Positions 1-7,612 of a stretch of 17,250 nt of DNA are shown piece after piece. The number at the start of each line of letters is the position of its first letter. Position 1 is the first letter of the stretch. Both the position numbers and the translations under genes were made by a program. The notes below the pieces were generated by a model that worked only from the letters and a program-made list of their open reading frames with translations, had not been told where the DNA came from and did no database searches. The stretch is from contig QALA01000030.1 in the NCBI GenBank assembly GCA_003343565.1, forward strand, positions 1 to 17,250. The letters run 5' to 3'. Origin of the DNA: Verrucomicrobiota bacterium. Its GTDB lineage: Bacteria; Verrucomicrobiota; Verrucomicrobiia; Opitutales; Intestinicryptomonadaceae.

Positions 1-280
1 GCCGCGCAAGTTTGCAATTTTCGAAACACAATCCGCTCTAATAGGTAAAAAATCCACCATCGGCCCAACGCCGAATTGGAAAGGAAAGCTCAAAAGGCGA
101 AAGCCGCCCTCAATGCCAACACATGCGACAATCCATATCAAAATGTCCAATATGCCCATAAGAATTACGTGCGGATTCGTCCGTTTTCTTTTCTTTCCAT
201 AATTGGAAACAAAAGTTCCGCAAACCGATGGAAATCCTGCGGAAGATTGCGAACGAAAAAAAATACTCAATATAGAATCG
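1..280. other. Left-edge stretch with no supported gene
   Basis: This stretch holds several short overlapping open frames on both strands but none has a recognisable domain, a convincing ribosome binding site or a composition like the neighbouring genes. It is more AT-rich than the flanking coding DNA, with several A and T runs. I see no tRNA, rRNA or known small RNA signature. It adjoins the decayed ftsH tail copy and may be eroded sequence. Confidence 0.5.
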
Positions 281-404
281 GCGCGGCCGCATCTGTTCCA
301 AAATTTTCCCGCGGCGGAATCTTCGCCTTTCCCGACTGATTCGGCGGGGTTTGGCAAATCGCCGGGGCTGGCCGGCGCAAACTCTTAGCGCACGATTTCA
401 TAGA
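281..404 (-). pseudogene. Decayed partial copy of the ftsH 3' end
   Basis: By hand alignment, bases 281-404 match bases 1121-1243, the 3' end of the intact ftsH, over their whole length. The best 50-base block (311-360 against 1150-1199) differs at only five positions. Read on the minus strand it gives IYEIVR, a stop, then EFAPASPGDLPNPAESVGKG and EDSAAG. The FtsH tail has VYKIVRGEFTPTKPGDLPKP at the same place. The copy has an in-frame TAA where FtsH has a Gly codon, and one extra base near 301-306 that shifts the last dozen codons (GTDAAAP against GADTAAP). Many differences change amino acids, which suggests no selection on protein. Similarity stops near 405, so only the tail is present. 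It could be the remnant of a second ftsH or of a local duplication. Confidence 0.8.
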
Positions 405-976
405 TTCTTTGCTGCGCCCATTTTGAAAAAACGACCTGCAACGCCGCGCGCCGCAAGCGCGGATTCTGTAAAAATTTTTCCGCGCTCAAAACAAAAAGCG
501 CGTCGCATTTCATACTTCGGACAGAACGCTCAAACGCGCGCAATCGAGCGGCTAAAGTCGGGGTTTGCGCCACAATCGACGGTCATTTTATTCGCGGCTA
601 CGTCCAATTTTTTTAACTGCCCAATGGTGACACATTGCACCCAAAGTGTACTCTGACGCCGAAACCGACACTGACCTACATGCCGCGCGCGTATTCGACG
701 CGAGCCATGAAAAAGCGCAATGTCATGACGCGCGAGAAAGCGACGTTTCGCGCGTCCTTTCCCAACCCCGAACCGAGAAGTATTCGTCTCCGCAACAACA
801 GAATGCTGCGAAGTGCAACGACATTTCGCGCGCTCAATGGAAGGCCAAATTTGGGGCGGACGAAGGTTCATTTACGCCGAGTCGAAAGCTTCCACGACGC
901 CGACAACAGCGTCTACAAACTGCGCGCGTCGCCCCTCCTTGCAAAATAACTCCCGCCGCAACCGCGGCGGAAATTG
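405..976. other. Region with no confident gene before the rightward terminator
   Basis: Several overlapping open frames exist here on both strands, all rich in Arg and Ser as is common for shadow frames in GC-rich DNA. None matches a family I know. The only frame with some contextual support is the rightward one ending at 949, listed separately. There is an AT-rich patch near 600-620 but no clear promoter. I see no tmRNA, RNase P, SRP or 6S RNA landmark. Confidence 0.4.
680..949 (+). CDS. Possible small basic protein, unrecognised
   Basis: This is an open frame of 89 residues starting at an ATG at 680; a second in-frame ATG lies at 707, beginning MKKRNVMTREK. It is very basic, with many Arg residues, and I do not recognise a family. 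Its only support is position: the TAA at 947-949 lies about 28 nt before a strong intrinsic terminator that works in the same direction, and it is the nearest rightward open frame. Against it, neither ATG has a Shine-Dalgarno sequence and the residue make-up is like an antisense or shadow frame in GC-rich DNA. A non-coding RNA ending at the same terminator is an equally good reading. Confidence 0.2.
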   Translation: MPRAYSTRAMKKRNVMTREKATFRASFPNPEPRSIRLRNNRMLRSATTFRALNGRPNLGRTKVHLRRVESFHDADNSVYKLRASPLLAK

Positions 977-977
977 C

Positions 978-1011
978 AAAGGCTCCGCAAGCGTCTTGCA
1001 GAGCCTTTTTT
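978..1011 (+). terminator. Rho-independent terminator, rightward
   Basis: The hairpin pairs GGCTC (981-985) with GAGCC (1001-1005) and GCAAG (987-991) with CTTGC (995-999), with a CGT loop and a single C-A mismatch between the two stems. It is followed at once by TTTTTT (1006-1011). The T run on the plus strand shows it works for rightward transcripts. On the minus strand the hairpin is followed only by TTTGCAATTT, so it might also slow leftward transcription from ftsH, which ends about 90 nt away. Confidence 0.75.
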
Positions 1012-1100
1012 ATCCCCTTGCAGGAAAGTCATCAAACAAGGGCCGCGTTAAAAATGGCCAAACGTTTGGCGCATTATATCAAACCTTTTGGCGCGATAAT

Positions 1101-3098
1101 CTACGCGCCCTCCGGGAGAGGCGCAGCCGTATCCGCTCCGGGATTTCCCGCGGCGGAATCTTCGTCTTTCCCGGCGGATTCGGCGGGTTTGGGCAAATCG
1201 CCGGGCTTGGTAGGCGTAAACTCTCCGCGCACGATTTTATAGACGTCCTCTCCGTCCACAGTTTCGCGCAGCATAAGCTCGGAAGCCAAGATGTCCATTT
1301 TGTCGCGGTTCTTGGAAATTATGTCCCTGGCGCGTTCGAGCTGACCGCTGACAATCGCGTCAATTTCGGCGTCGATTGCCTGCGCGGTCTTTTCGCTGAA
1401 ATGCTCCTCGCGCGCGATTTCCTTACCGAGAAATATGTGGTCGTGATTGTCGCCAAGCGCAATCGGGCCGAGCGAGCTCATACCCCAGTCGCACACCATT
1501 TTGCGGGCGATTTTTGTGGCCTGCTTGATGTCCGCCGCCGCGCCGTTGGTGATGTCGGGAAGTATTATCTCCTCGGCAACCCGGCCGCCGAGACTCGTGC
1601 AGATATGGTTTAAGAGCCCCTGCTTGGTCTCGGACAAAATGTCCTTGTTGGGAATGAACATCGTGGAGCCCAGACTGCGGCCGCGCGGAATTATGGTCAC
1701 TTTGTGGACCCTCAATTTTCCGTCGTCGATGACCGCCTGAACTATGGCGTGCCCGGCCTCGTGATAGGCGGTGAGCCTCCTTTCCGATTCGTCCATCAAC
1801 TTCTTTCGCTCGCGGCCGAAGAATATCTTGTCGCGCGCCTCCGATATGTCGGCGGTCCGCACGATTTTCTCCCCCTTGCGCGCGGCGATAATGGCGGACT
1901 CGTTCAGCAGATTGGCCAAATCCGCGCCCGAACAGCCCGGCGTCATCTTTGCGACGTCGGCCAAATTCACGTCGTCGGCCAGCTTTATTTTCTTGGCGTG
2001 AATTTTTAAAATTTCCTCGCGGCCGTTGAGGTCGGGAAGGTCTATCGTCACCTGCCTGTCGAAGCGGCCCGGACGCAGAAGCGCGCTGTCCAAAACGTCG
2101 GGCCGGTTTGTGGCGGCTATTATTATCACCCCGCTGTGCGCGTCGAATCCGTCCATTTCAACCAGGAGCGAGTTCAGCGTCTGTTCGCGCTCGTCGTGGC
2201 CGCCGCCCATTCCTGCCCCGCGCTGGCGGCCGACGGCATCAATTTCGTCTATGAAAACCAGACACGGGGCGTTCTTGCGCGCCTGCTCGAACATGTCGCG
2301 CACCCTCGCGGCCCCGACGCCGACAAACATCTCCACAAAGTCCGAACCGCTTATTGAGTAGAACGGAACTCCCGCTTCGCCCGCCACCGCGCGCGCCAAC
2401 AGCGTCTTGCCCGTTCCGGGAGGGCCGACCATCAATATGCCCTTGGGTATGCGCGCGCCTATGTCGCGGAAACGCTGGGGATTTTTGAGAAATTCGACCA
2501 CTTCGGAAACCTCCTCCTTCGACTCGTCGCAACCGGCGACGTCCGCGAAAGTCACCCTGTCCTGTTCGGGCGACAGAAGTTTTGCTCGGCTCTTGCCGAA
2601 TCCCATAGCTCCCCTGCCGGCCGCGCGCATTTGCCGGGTGAAGAGAAAATACAGCACGCCCACTATAATTAAAACCGGAAGTATGCTCGAAACCAGATTC
2701 CCCCAAAAGCTTCCCGCCGCAACCTCCCTGAGCGTCCACGGCGCGGACGAATCCGAAAGCTTTTTATAAGCCTCGTCCGTAATCCTTCCGCTGAACGAAA
2801 ACGGCAGTGTTCTGGGAGTTTCCTTCGGGGCGCCCTCCGTTCCGAAGAGCGGATTCTTCACCTTGCCCTCGACGTTGTACCAATCCTTTCCGGCGGTCGG
2901 GTCGTTGCGCATGGTAAGCTCGACCAACTCGTCGCTTGAGGCCGCGCCCATCAGTCTGCGAATGTCGAAATTCTGGACGTTCGTAGCCGTCCCTTTGGGG
3001 AACATCACAAGCGCCGTTATGACGGCGAGCAAAATCAGCCAAATCGCATACGGGCGGTTCGGCATTTTGCCAAAATTTTTGATTTTGTCCTTATCCAT
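1101..3098 (-). CDS. ftsH: ATP-dependent zinc metalloprotease FtsH
   Basis: FtsH is a hexameric inner-membrane AAA+ protease that extracts and degrades membrane and regulatory proteins. The product is 665 residues, within the usual range. A membrane segment at about 16-33 is followed by a periplasmic domain and a second segment at about 134-153. The AAA module has Walker A GPPGTGKT (225-232), Walker B VFIDEID (281-287) and the second region of homology (329-348, ending RPGRFDR). The zinc site is HEAGH (446-450), with the third ligand probably Asp523 in NGAAADI. The last 43 residues or so are a Pro/Glu/Ala-rich tail. I chose the ATG at 3098 (MDKDKIKNFGKM); an upstream extension would overlap tilS. 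No clear Shine-Dalgarno is seen. tilS ends 23 nt upstream, so the gene is probably co-transcribed with it. A decayed copy of the tail lies at 281-404. Confidence 0.98.
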   Translation of the reverse strand: MDKDKIKNFGKMPNRPYAIWLILLAVITALVMFPKGTATNVQNFDIRRLMGAASSDELVELTMRNDPTAGKDWYNVEGKVKNPLFGTEGAPKETPRTLPFSFSGRITDEAYKKLSDSSAPWTLREVAAGSFWGNLVSSILPVLIIVGVLYFLFTRQMRAAGRGAMGFGKSRAKLLSPEQDRVTFADVAGCDESKEEVSEVVEFLKNPQRFRDIGARIPKGILMVGPPGTGKTLLARAVAGEAGVPFYSISGSDFVEMFVGVGAARVRDMFEQARKNAPCLVFIDEIDAVGRQRGAGMGGGHDEREQTLNSLLVEMDGFDAHSGVIIIAATNRPDVLDSALLRPGRFDRQVTIDLPDLNGREEILKIHAKKIKLADDVNLADVAKMTPGCSGADLANLLNESAIIAARKGEKIVRTADISEARDKIFFGRERKKLMDESERRLTAYHEAGHAIVQAVIDDGKLRVHKVTIIPRGRSLGSTMFIPNKDILSETKQGLLNHICTSLGGRVAEEIILPDITNGAAADIKQATKIARKMVCDWGMSSLGPIALGDNHDHIFLGKEIAREEHFSEKTAQAIDAEIDAIVSGQLERARDIISKNRDKMDILASELMLRETVDGEDVYKIVRGEFTPTKPGDLPKPAESAGKDEDSAAGNPGADTAAPLPEGA

Positions 3099-3121
3099 AT
3101 AAAAAACCGGAATATGAAATT

Positions 3122-4606
3122 CTATTTCGGGCGGAAGGTCAATTCTATTGCTTCGGGGGAATCCGCCAGCGCGCGGGAGCGCGCGGGAGGCAGGCCGGGC
3201 GACCACAATATTTTGCCGCTTCCGCCATAGACAACCGGAAGGCGCCCCCGTTTCGCCGCCGGCACCTTTTTGGAGGAAAACAGCGACGAGAGCGAACGCG
3301 AAGAGCCCGCCCCCAACGGCGCATAGGAATCTCCCGGACGGCGCGTGCGGGCGCGCAACGGCAGGTCGCCGGCTTGCTCAAGCGACGCCATGTCCAGAAA
3401 AACCCCGGCCGAATCGTCGTTTCCGCCGCCGAGAATCGCCGACATTTCCCGCGCGCCGAGCGAAACTTTTTTTACCTCCAAGACATCGCCCGTCGGCAGG
3501 AAATTTTTTCCCCACGACAATTCAATATCGTAAAAGTCCGCCTTTTTGAAAGCGCAGGCCCGCTCTATTTTTAATATTTTTTCCGCGGGGCGCCAGCAGA
3601 CGAACGCGTCGGCCACGCTCATCTTGCGGGGAAGCGCGCGATTGGAGCAGACGGAGCGCACAAACGCGTCGGCCCCCCTCGAACGCAGATTTTCCAACAG
3701 GCCGCGCCCTGCCAAAAGCAGATATAGGCACCGCCGAAAGAGCGCGGGGCTCTCCGCCGCCCTGTCGCCGATAGCGAGGCTGTCCGATGCCGAAGCCATT
3801 TTCAAAACTCCGCTGCAACGCTCGACCGTTCCCGCGGGATTGACCGCGCCAAGCTCCGCAAAAAGCTCCGCATCGACAAAGTCCGACTCCTCCTGCATGA
3901 GAAACCTCACCCGCCCCGCGGACGCGCAAAAGTCCGCAACCGAAATATCCTCCACCCGCGGAACCAGAATCGAACGCACGCGGTTGCGCAGGAAGTCGCC
4001 CGAAAAGTTCGACTCGTCCTCGCGCCAATCCAAGCCCGCCGCCCAAAGCGCCGCGCGTATCTCGGAGCGGCGAATCCTGAGCAAAGGCCTTGCAAAAACC
4101 GCGCCGCCCACTGTCGACACCGGACGCGGAGCCGCAAACCCCTCTGGCCCCGATCCCCTCATGAGGCGCATAAGGAGCGTCTCGCAGACGTCGTCGGCAT
4201 TGTGCCCCTGCGCTATTGCGGAGAGTCCGCGGGAAGCCGCGCACTCCTCAAAGAACTTCAGGCGCGCCCCCCTAAATTCGGCCTCCGACTTTCTCTTGGG
4301 AGGGCTTTCAGGCGAGCCGCGCACAAAGCCGATTCCGAGACCCCCGCAAAGTCCGCGCACAAACTCCTCGTCCAATCCGGAATTTTCGCGCGCGAGGTGG
4401 TTGAAGTGAAGCGCCTCGATTCTCCCGGCGCACTCCGGAAAAAGCGCCGCAATGCAACGCAGCAAAAACACCGAATCCGCCCCTCCCGAACACGCCACCC
4501 CGACTTTGCCGCCCGAAGCCAAAACCGACGAAATCCTGTCCAACGCCGAATCTTCAAAGTCCACCCGGCGCGAAAAATTTTCCGAAAGACGAACTGTCTT
4601 TAACAT
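3122..4606 (-). CDS. tilS: tRNA(Ile)-lysidine synthetase TilS
   Basis: TilS uses ATP and lysine to turn C34 of the tRNA-Ile CAU anticodon into lysidine, so that it reads AUA and is charged with isoleucine. The 494-residue product has the N-type ATP pyrophosphatase loop SGGADS (40-45), GHNADD (134-139), the ARPLLRIRRSEI stretch (from 172) and DESNFSGDFLRNRVR (197-211), all typical of the catalytic domain. The C-terminal domain shows TRRPGDSYAPLG and later KVPAAKRGRLPVV. The ATG at 4606 (MLKTVRLSENF) has GGAG five bases upstream, lying between the comEC stop and this start, whereas the open frame upstream would overlap comEC widely. It sits 13 nt after comEC and 23 nt before ftsH. The tilS-ftsH pair is a known neighbourhood in several bacterial groups. 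Confidence 0.97.
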   Translation of the reverse strand: MLKTVRLSENFSRRVDFEDSALDRISSVLASGGKVGVACSGGADSVFLLRCIAALFPECAGRIEALHFNHLARENSGLDEEFVRGLCGGLGIGFVRGSPESPPKRKSEAEFRGARLKFFEECAASRGLSAIAQGHNADDVCETLLMRLMRGSGPEGFAAPRPVSTVGGAVFARPLLRIRRSEIRAALWAAGLDWREDESNFSGDFLRNRVRSILVPRVEDISVADFCASAGRVRFLMQEESDFVDAELFAELGAVNPAGTVERCSGVLKMASASDSLAIGDRAAESPALFRRCLYLLLAGRGLLENLRSRGADAFVRSVCSNRALPRKMSVADAFVCWRPAEKILKIERACAFKKADFYDIELSWGKNFLPTGDVLEVKKVSLGAREMSAILGGGNDDSAGVFLDMASLEQAGDLPLRARTRRPGDSYAPLGAGSSRSLSSLFSSKKVPAAKRGRLPVVYGGSGKILWSPGLPPARSRALADSPEAIELTFRPK

Positions 4607-4619
4607 AAAAACTCCAATT

Positions 4620-6329
4620 CTATCCGATTGCCCTCCAAGCCAAAAGTATGGACGCCGACGCAAGCGGAGGCAAAACATATCTGCGCGCGGGCCTCGAAAA
4701 CTCCAGCGCCCCCGACAGCCCGAAAAACGCGAACAGCGACGCCGCGCAGACAAGCCCGTTATCCAGCGGAAAGGAAACGGACAAGTCCGCAAGCCCGTTC
4801 CCGGCCTCCGCCGAATTGGACATCGCCCAAATCAAAAACCAAGCCGCGCAATTGGCCCACATTCCGAGGGCCGAAGGAAGCAAAAACGCCGCGAATCCGC
4901 AAAACACCACGCCGCCCGCCAGCGCGACAAAAACGGGCGAGTACAGCAGCGCGCCGAACGACACGTAAGAAAAATAGTACGCGCTCAAGGGCGCGCCCGC
5001 AAAAAACGCGCCGAGCGAAATCGAGAACGCGCCGCAAAGCCACACGACAAACGTCTTATAACACTTCCAAAGCGGATTGCTCCAATCGTCCGGAACCGGA
5101 TAACGCCTGTCGAAGCGCTCCTTTATGAAAGAGGCCAGCGGAAGCCCGTACAGAAATATCGACGCAACCACGCCGTACGAAAGCGAAAATCCCGCGTCGA
5201 ATACGGACAGCGGAGACGCCGCAAGCGCGACCGCCGCCGACAGCAGAAGAGCCCCCCACGCCTTCATTCCGCGGCCGAGAGACAGCGCCAGCCAAAACGC
5301 CGCAACCATCATAAACGCGCGCATGGCCGACGGCCTTCCCCCGCACGCCTCCACATACGCAAACAGTATCGGGAGCGCAACCAGCGGCTGCATAATCCGC
5401 GGCAGCCAAAGCGCGCGGCACACGAAGTAAAGCAGAGCCGCCGCAAAGCCGACATGCAGCCCGCTTATCGCAAAAACGTGCATCGTTCCGGTTTTGGCGA
5501 AACTTTCCTTTTGCAGTTTCGTCAGGCGGCTCTTGTCGCCCAAAAGCATTGCGCAATACGTCGCCGCGGACTGGCTGTTTTCCTGGAAGGCGAAGGGAAA
5601 CGCGTCGAGCCACCCTTCCATGCGCGAATGCAAATCCGCAAAAAACCTGTAGAATCCGCGCGCGCGCGCCACTATTTCAACGGAATCGGAGGGCGCGGAC
5701 AGCCTGTAATAAATTATCCTGTTGGCCAGATAACGCTCAAATTCGCGCGACTTGTTCTCTCTTTCGGAAACCCATTTCGAGCGTTTCGCCGCAACGCGAA
5801 CGGGCTGGAGCAGGCCGCGAAAGCGCACGGTCTGCGAGCGCGTCAATTCCGGCGCGGGCTTCTCCATTTTTCCGCCCCCCGCCACAAACCAAACGTTGAG
5901 ACCCTTCAGCTTCGGGAAGCCCGCCGGCGCGGAAAGGATTTTCCCGACCCCGTAGCTCGAACCGTTCGCCCCCCGCGACACCTCGTCCACGCGGAGCAAA
6001 ACGTCAACCGCCCTCGCCGTAAAATTCGGATACGGATTGGGCGTAGCCGAATAGGACGCATATGAAAAAAATCCGAAAAACGCCGCACCGCACAACAACG
6101 CCTCCGGAAGGCGCAGGGGCGCCCTTCTGCGCCAAAATACAAACACTTTCAGCGTGAGAGCCGACAGCGCCAAAACCGCCGCCAAAACTCCCGACGCCGC
6201 AACCGCAATCCCGTTTTGCCCAAACGCGGAAACGGCCAGACAGCCAAACGCCGCGCACAGCAGAAACGGAAGCAAGGGAAGCGCGAACGAACTGTGCCTC
6301 GCGCTCTCCGCGCGCAGAGAGCGAAACAT
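4620..6329 (-). CDS. comEC: ComEC/Rec2-family membrane protein, short form
   Basis: ComEC forms the inner-membrane channel for uptake of single-stranded DNA in natural transformation. The 569-residue product begins with membrane segments (about 15-60 and 74-92), then a soluble stretch (about 100-250) and a multi-helix competence domain. Family signatures are HVFAISGLHVG (284-294) and SVFDAGFSLSYGVVASI (375-391). It stops soon after the last hydrophobic segments and has no metallo-beta-lactamase-like domain, so it is some 190-200 residues shorter than the B. subtilis and Haemophilus proteins. The ATG at 6329 has GGAG nine bases upstream. An in-frame TTG at 6365, one base after the stop of the lipoprotein gene and also preceded by GGAG, would add 12 residues. 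tilS follows after 13 nt. No other competence gene is in view, so a role in DNA uptake is inferred from the family only. Confidence 0.9.
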   Translation of the reverse strand: MFRSLRAESARHSSFALPLLPFLLCAAFGCLAVSAFGQNGIAVAASGVLAAVLALSALTLKVFVFWRRRAPLRLPEALLCGAAFFGFFSYASYSATPNPYPNFTARAVDVLLRVDEVSRGANGSSYGVGKILSAPAGFPKLKGLNVWFVAGGGKMEKPAPELTRSQTVRFRGLLQPVRVAAKRSKWVSERENKSREFERYLANRIIYYRLSAPSDSVEIVARARGFYRFFADLHSRMEGWLDAFPFAFQENSQSAATYCAMLLGDKSRLTKLQKESFAKTGTMHVFAISGLHVGFAAALLYFVCRALWLPRIMQPLVALPILFAYVEACGGRPSAMRAFMMVAAFWLALSLGRGMKAWGALLLSAAVALAASPLSVFDAGFSLSYGVVASIFLYGLPLASFIKERFDRRYPVPDDWSNPLWKCYKTFVVWLCGAFSISLGAFFAGAPLSAYYFSYVSFGALLYSPVFVALAGGVVFCGFAAFLLPSALGMWANCAAWFLIWAMSNSAEAGNGLADLSVSFPLDNGLVCAASLFAFFGLSGALEFSRPARRYVLPPLASASILLAWRAIG

Positions 6330-6366
6330 TCCGAAATTCTCCGGCCTGCCGTACTCCCGCGCCAAT

Positions 6367-7500
6367 CTACTTCAACTCCACGATTTCCAATTCGGAAAGC
6401 AGGTCCGCGCTGGAGTCGAATTTCAACTTTCCCATCGCTCCCTCATAGGTTTTGTTTGAGAAGAATTTTCTCATGGACCCCGAAGTGGCTCCGGGTTCCG
6501 AAGCGGCGCGCGCGGCAAGCATTATTGCGTCGTAGCCGTAGGCGGCCAGCCACGAAGGCCTGACGCCAAACTTCTTTTCGTAGGCGGCTGCGAATTTTTT
6601 TGAGGTCTCATTCGCGACTTTGCCGCACTCGTAGGCCGTCCGCAGTTTTCCGAAGCGCAATCCCGGCACGGGCTTGACCGCGTCTTTGGTAAGCAGCCCG
6701 CACGTTGCAAGCAAAACTCCGTCGTAGCCGGAATCCCTCACACTCCCGGCAAAGTCGGAAAGCTCGGCGCCGCTGCCTATGTAGAATATAAAACGAGGCT
6801 TCAGGCGGATTATCTGGCCGCTGAAAATCCCAAAATTTTTCTCCCCCCTCTTAAAGGCGTCCGCGTACGCCTTGGCGGTGCCCTTGTTCAGATTGAAGCA
6901 AAAATACGCGGAATTGGAGCGTCCGCACAAAGTGTCCTCGTTCATGACGACATAGCACTGCTTTCTGTCCACAACCTCGATTTGCTCGGTCAGCATGTCG
7001 CCCTCCTGCGCTCCGTTGACGAATATCCGCGTGGCGTTGTCGGTTCCGGTGGTCGCGGGCGGATAGGTCGTCATCAGGTTGAAGAAACAATCCGAGAGGC
7101 GGCCGAACACTTTGTACTGCGCCACTATTGCGTCGTCCAATCCCACGTGAAACAGCTTTATTCCGCTGTCGGACATGTTCGCGAGCGTTTCCGAGAAGGC
7201 GAATTCCTCCTGCGCGCTGTCCCTTATTTCCAAACGCAGCGGCTTTCCGCCCACTCCGCCTGCCGCATTGATTTGCGATACGGCAATCTGCATTCCCGAA
7301 AGTATCTCCGCCCCCGCAGCGCATTCGGCGCCCTTGCCGCCGAGAGGAAGGACGACTCCCATTCGCGACGCGTCAATAACCGCGCCCGAAGCCTTTGTAT
7401 CCGACCCCCCCGCCCCGGAAGCCCCGCCTCCAACGTCCGACGACGAACACGCGCACAGCGCGAGCGCACCCGCCGCAAAAATACACTTTAGCACATTCAT
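6367..7500 (-). CDS. Periplasmic solute-binding lipoprotein (Leu/Ile/Val-type)
   Basis: The 377-residue product starts MNVLKCIFAAGALALCAC, a lipoprotein signal peptide with lipobox LCAC and likely lipidated Cys18, then a Gly/Ser-rich linker (about 19-40). From about 44 it reads as a type I periplasmic binding fold: MGVVLPLGGKGAECAAGAEI and QINAAGGVGGKPLRLEIRD are typical of the branched-chain amino acid receptor family (Peripla_BP_6). The C-terminal part has WLAAYGYDAIMLAARAA, also typical. The ligand cannot be told from sequence. No permease or ATPase gene of an ABC transporter is nearby, so it may serve a distant transporter or have another role, as does the LpoA-type activator of peptidoglycan synthesis, which shares this fold. 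The ATG at 7500 has AAGG six bases upstream. comEC follows directly. Confidence 0.88.
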   Translation of the reverse strand: MNVLKCIFAAGALALCACSSSDVGGGASGAGGSDTKASGAVIDASRMGVVLPLGGKGAECAAGAEILSGMQIAVSQINAAGGVGGKPLRLEIRDSAQEEFAFSETLANMSDSGIKLFHVGLDDAIVAQYKVFGRLSDCFFNLMTTYPPATTGTDNATRIFVNGAQEGDMLTEQIEVVDRKQCYVVMNEDTLCGRSNSAYFCFNLNKGTAKAYADAFKRGEKNFGIFSGQIIRLKPRFIFYIGSGAELSDFAGSVRDSGYDGVLLATCGLLTKDAVKPVPGLRFGKLRTAYECGKVANETSKKFAAAYEKKFGVRPSWLAAYGYDAIMLAARAASEPGATSGSMRKFFSNKTYEGAMGKLKFDSSADLLSELEIVELK

Positions 7501-7520
7501 AAAAAACCTTTGCGAAAAAT

Positions 7521-7548
7521 ATTTTATGTTATCCCTGCTTGGCCCCAA
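7521..7548 (-). promoter_or_regulatory. Candidate promoter for lipoprotein-comEC-tilS-ftsH
   Basis: On the minus strand TTGGGG (7548-7543) is followed after 16 bases by TAAAAT (7526-7521), which matches the sigma-70 -10 consensus at five of six positions. The -35 match is weak. It lies in the 112-nt gap between purT and the lipoprotein start, about 20 nt before the ATG, where a new transcription unit would be expected. This is a pattern match only. Confidence 0.35.
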
Positions 7549-7573
7549 TCCGCCTTTTAACCGATGCGTTTTA

Positions 7574-7596
7574 AAGCCGCGCGCAAGCGGGGGCTT
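7574..7596 (-). terminator. Weak hairpin after purT, possible terminator
   Basis: AAGCC (7574-7578) pairs with GGCTT (7592-7596) and CGC (7580-7582) with GCG (7587-7589), with a small uneven internal loop. On the minus strand it is followed by TTTAAAA, a poor T run. It lies 16 nt downstream of the purT stop and just before the candidate promoter at 7521-7548, so it could end or attenuate the acyltransferase-purT transcript. Confidence 0.3.
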
Positions 7597-7612
7597 CGAA
7601 CGCAAAAAGAGC

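Noticed and set aside
601..660. Small structured RNA near 626-651 suggested by GTGACACA and AGTGTAC
   Set aside because: The two arms pair only with a bulge and mismatches, and no wider conserved RNA pattern surrounds them.
3099..3206. N-terminal extension of FtsH by 36 residues
   Set aside because: It would overlap the end of tilS, has no membrane or signal character, and the start at 3098 directly precedes the expected first membrane segment.
4452..6065. 537-residue plus-strand open frame opposite comEC and tilS
   Set aside because: It is antisense to two well-supported genes and is extremely rich in Arg, Lys and Gln with no domain, as expected of an antisense frame in GC-rich DNA.
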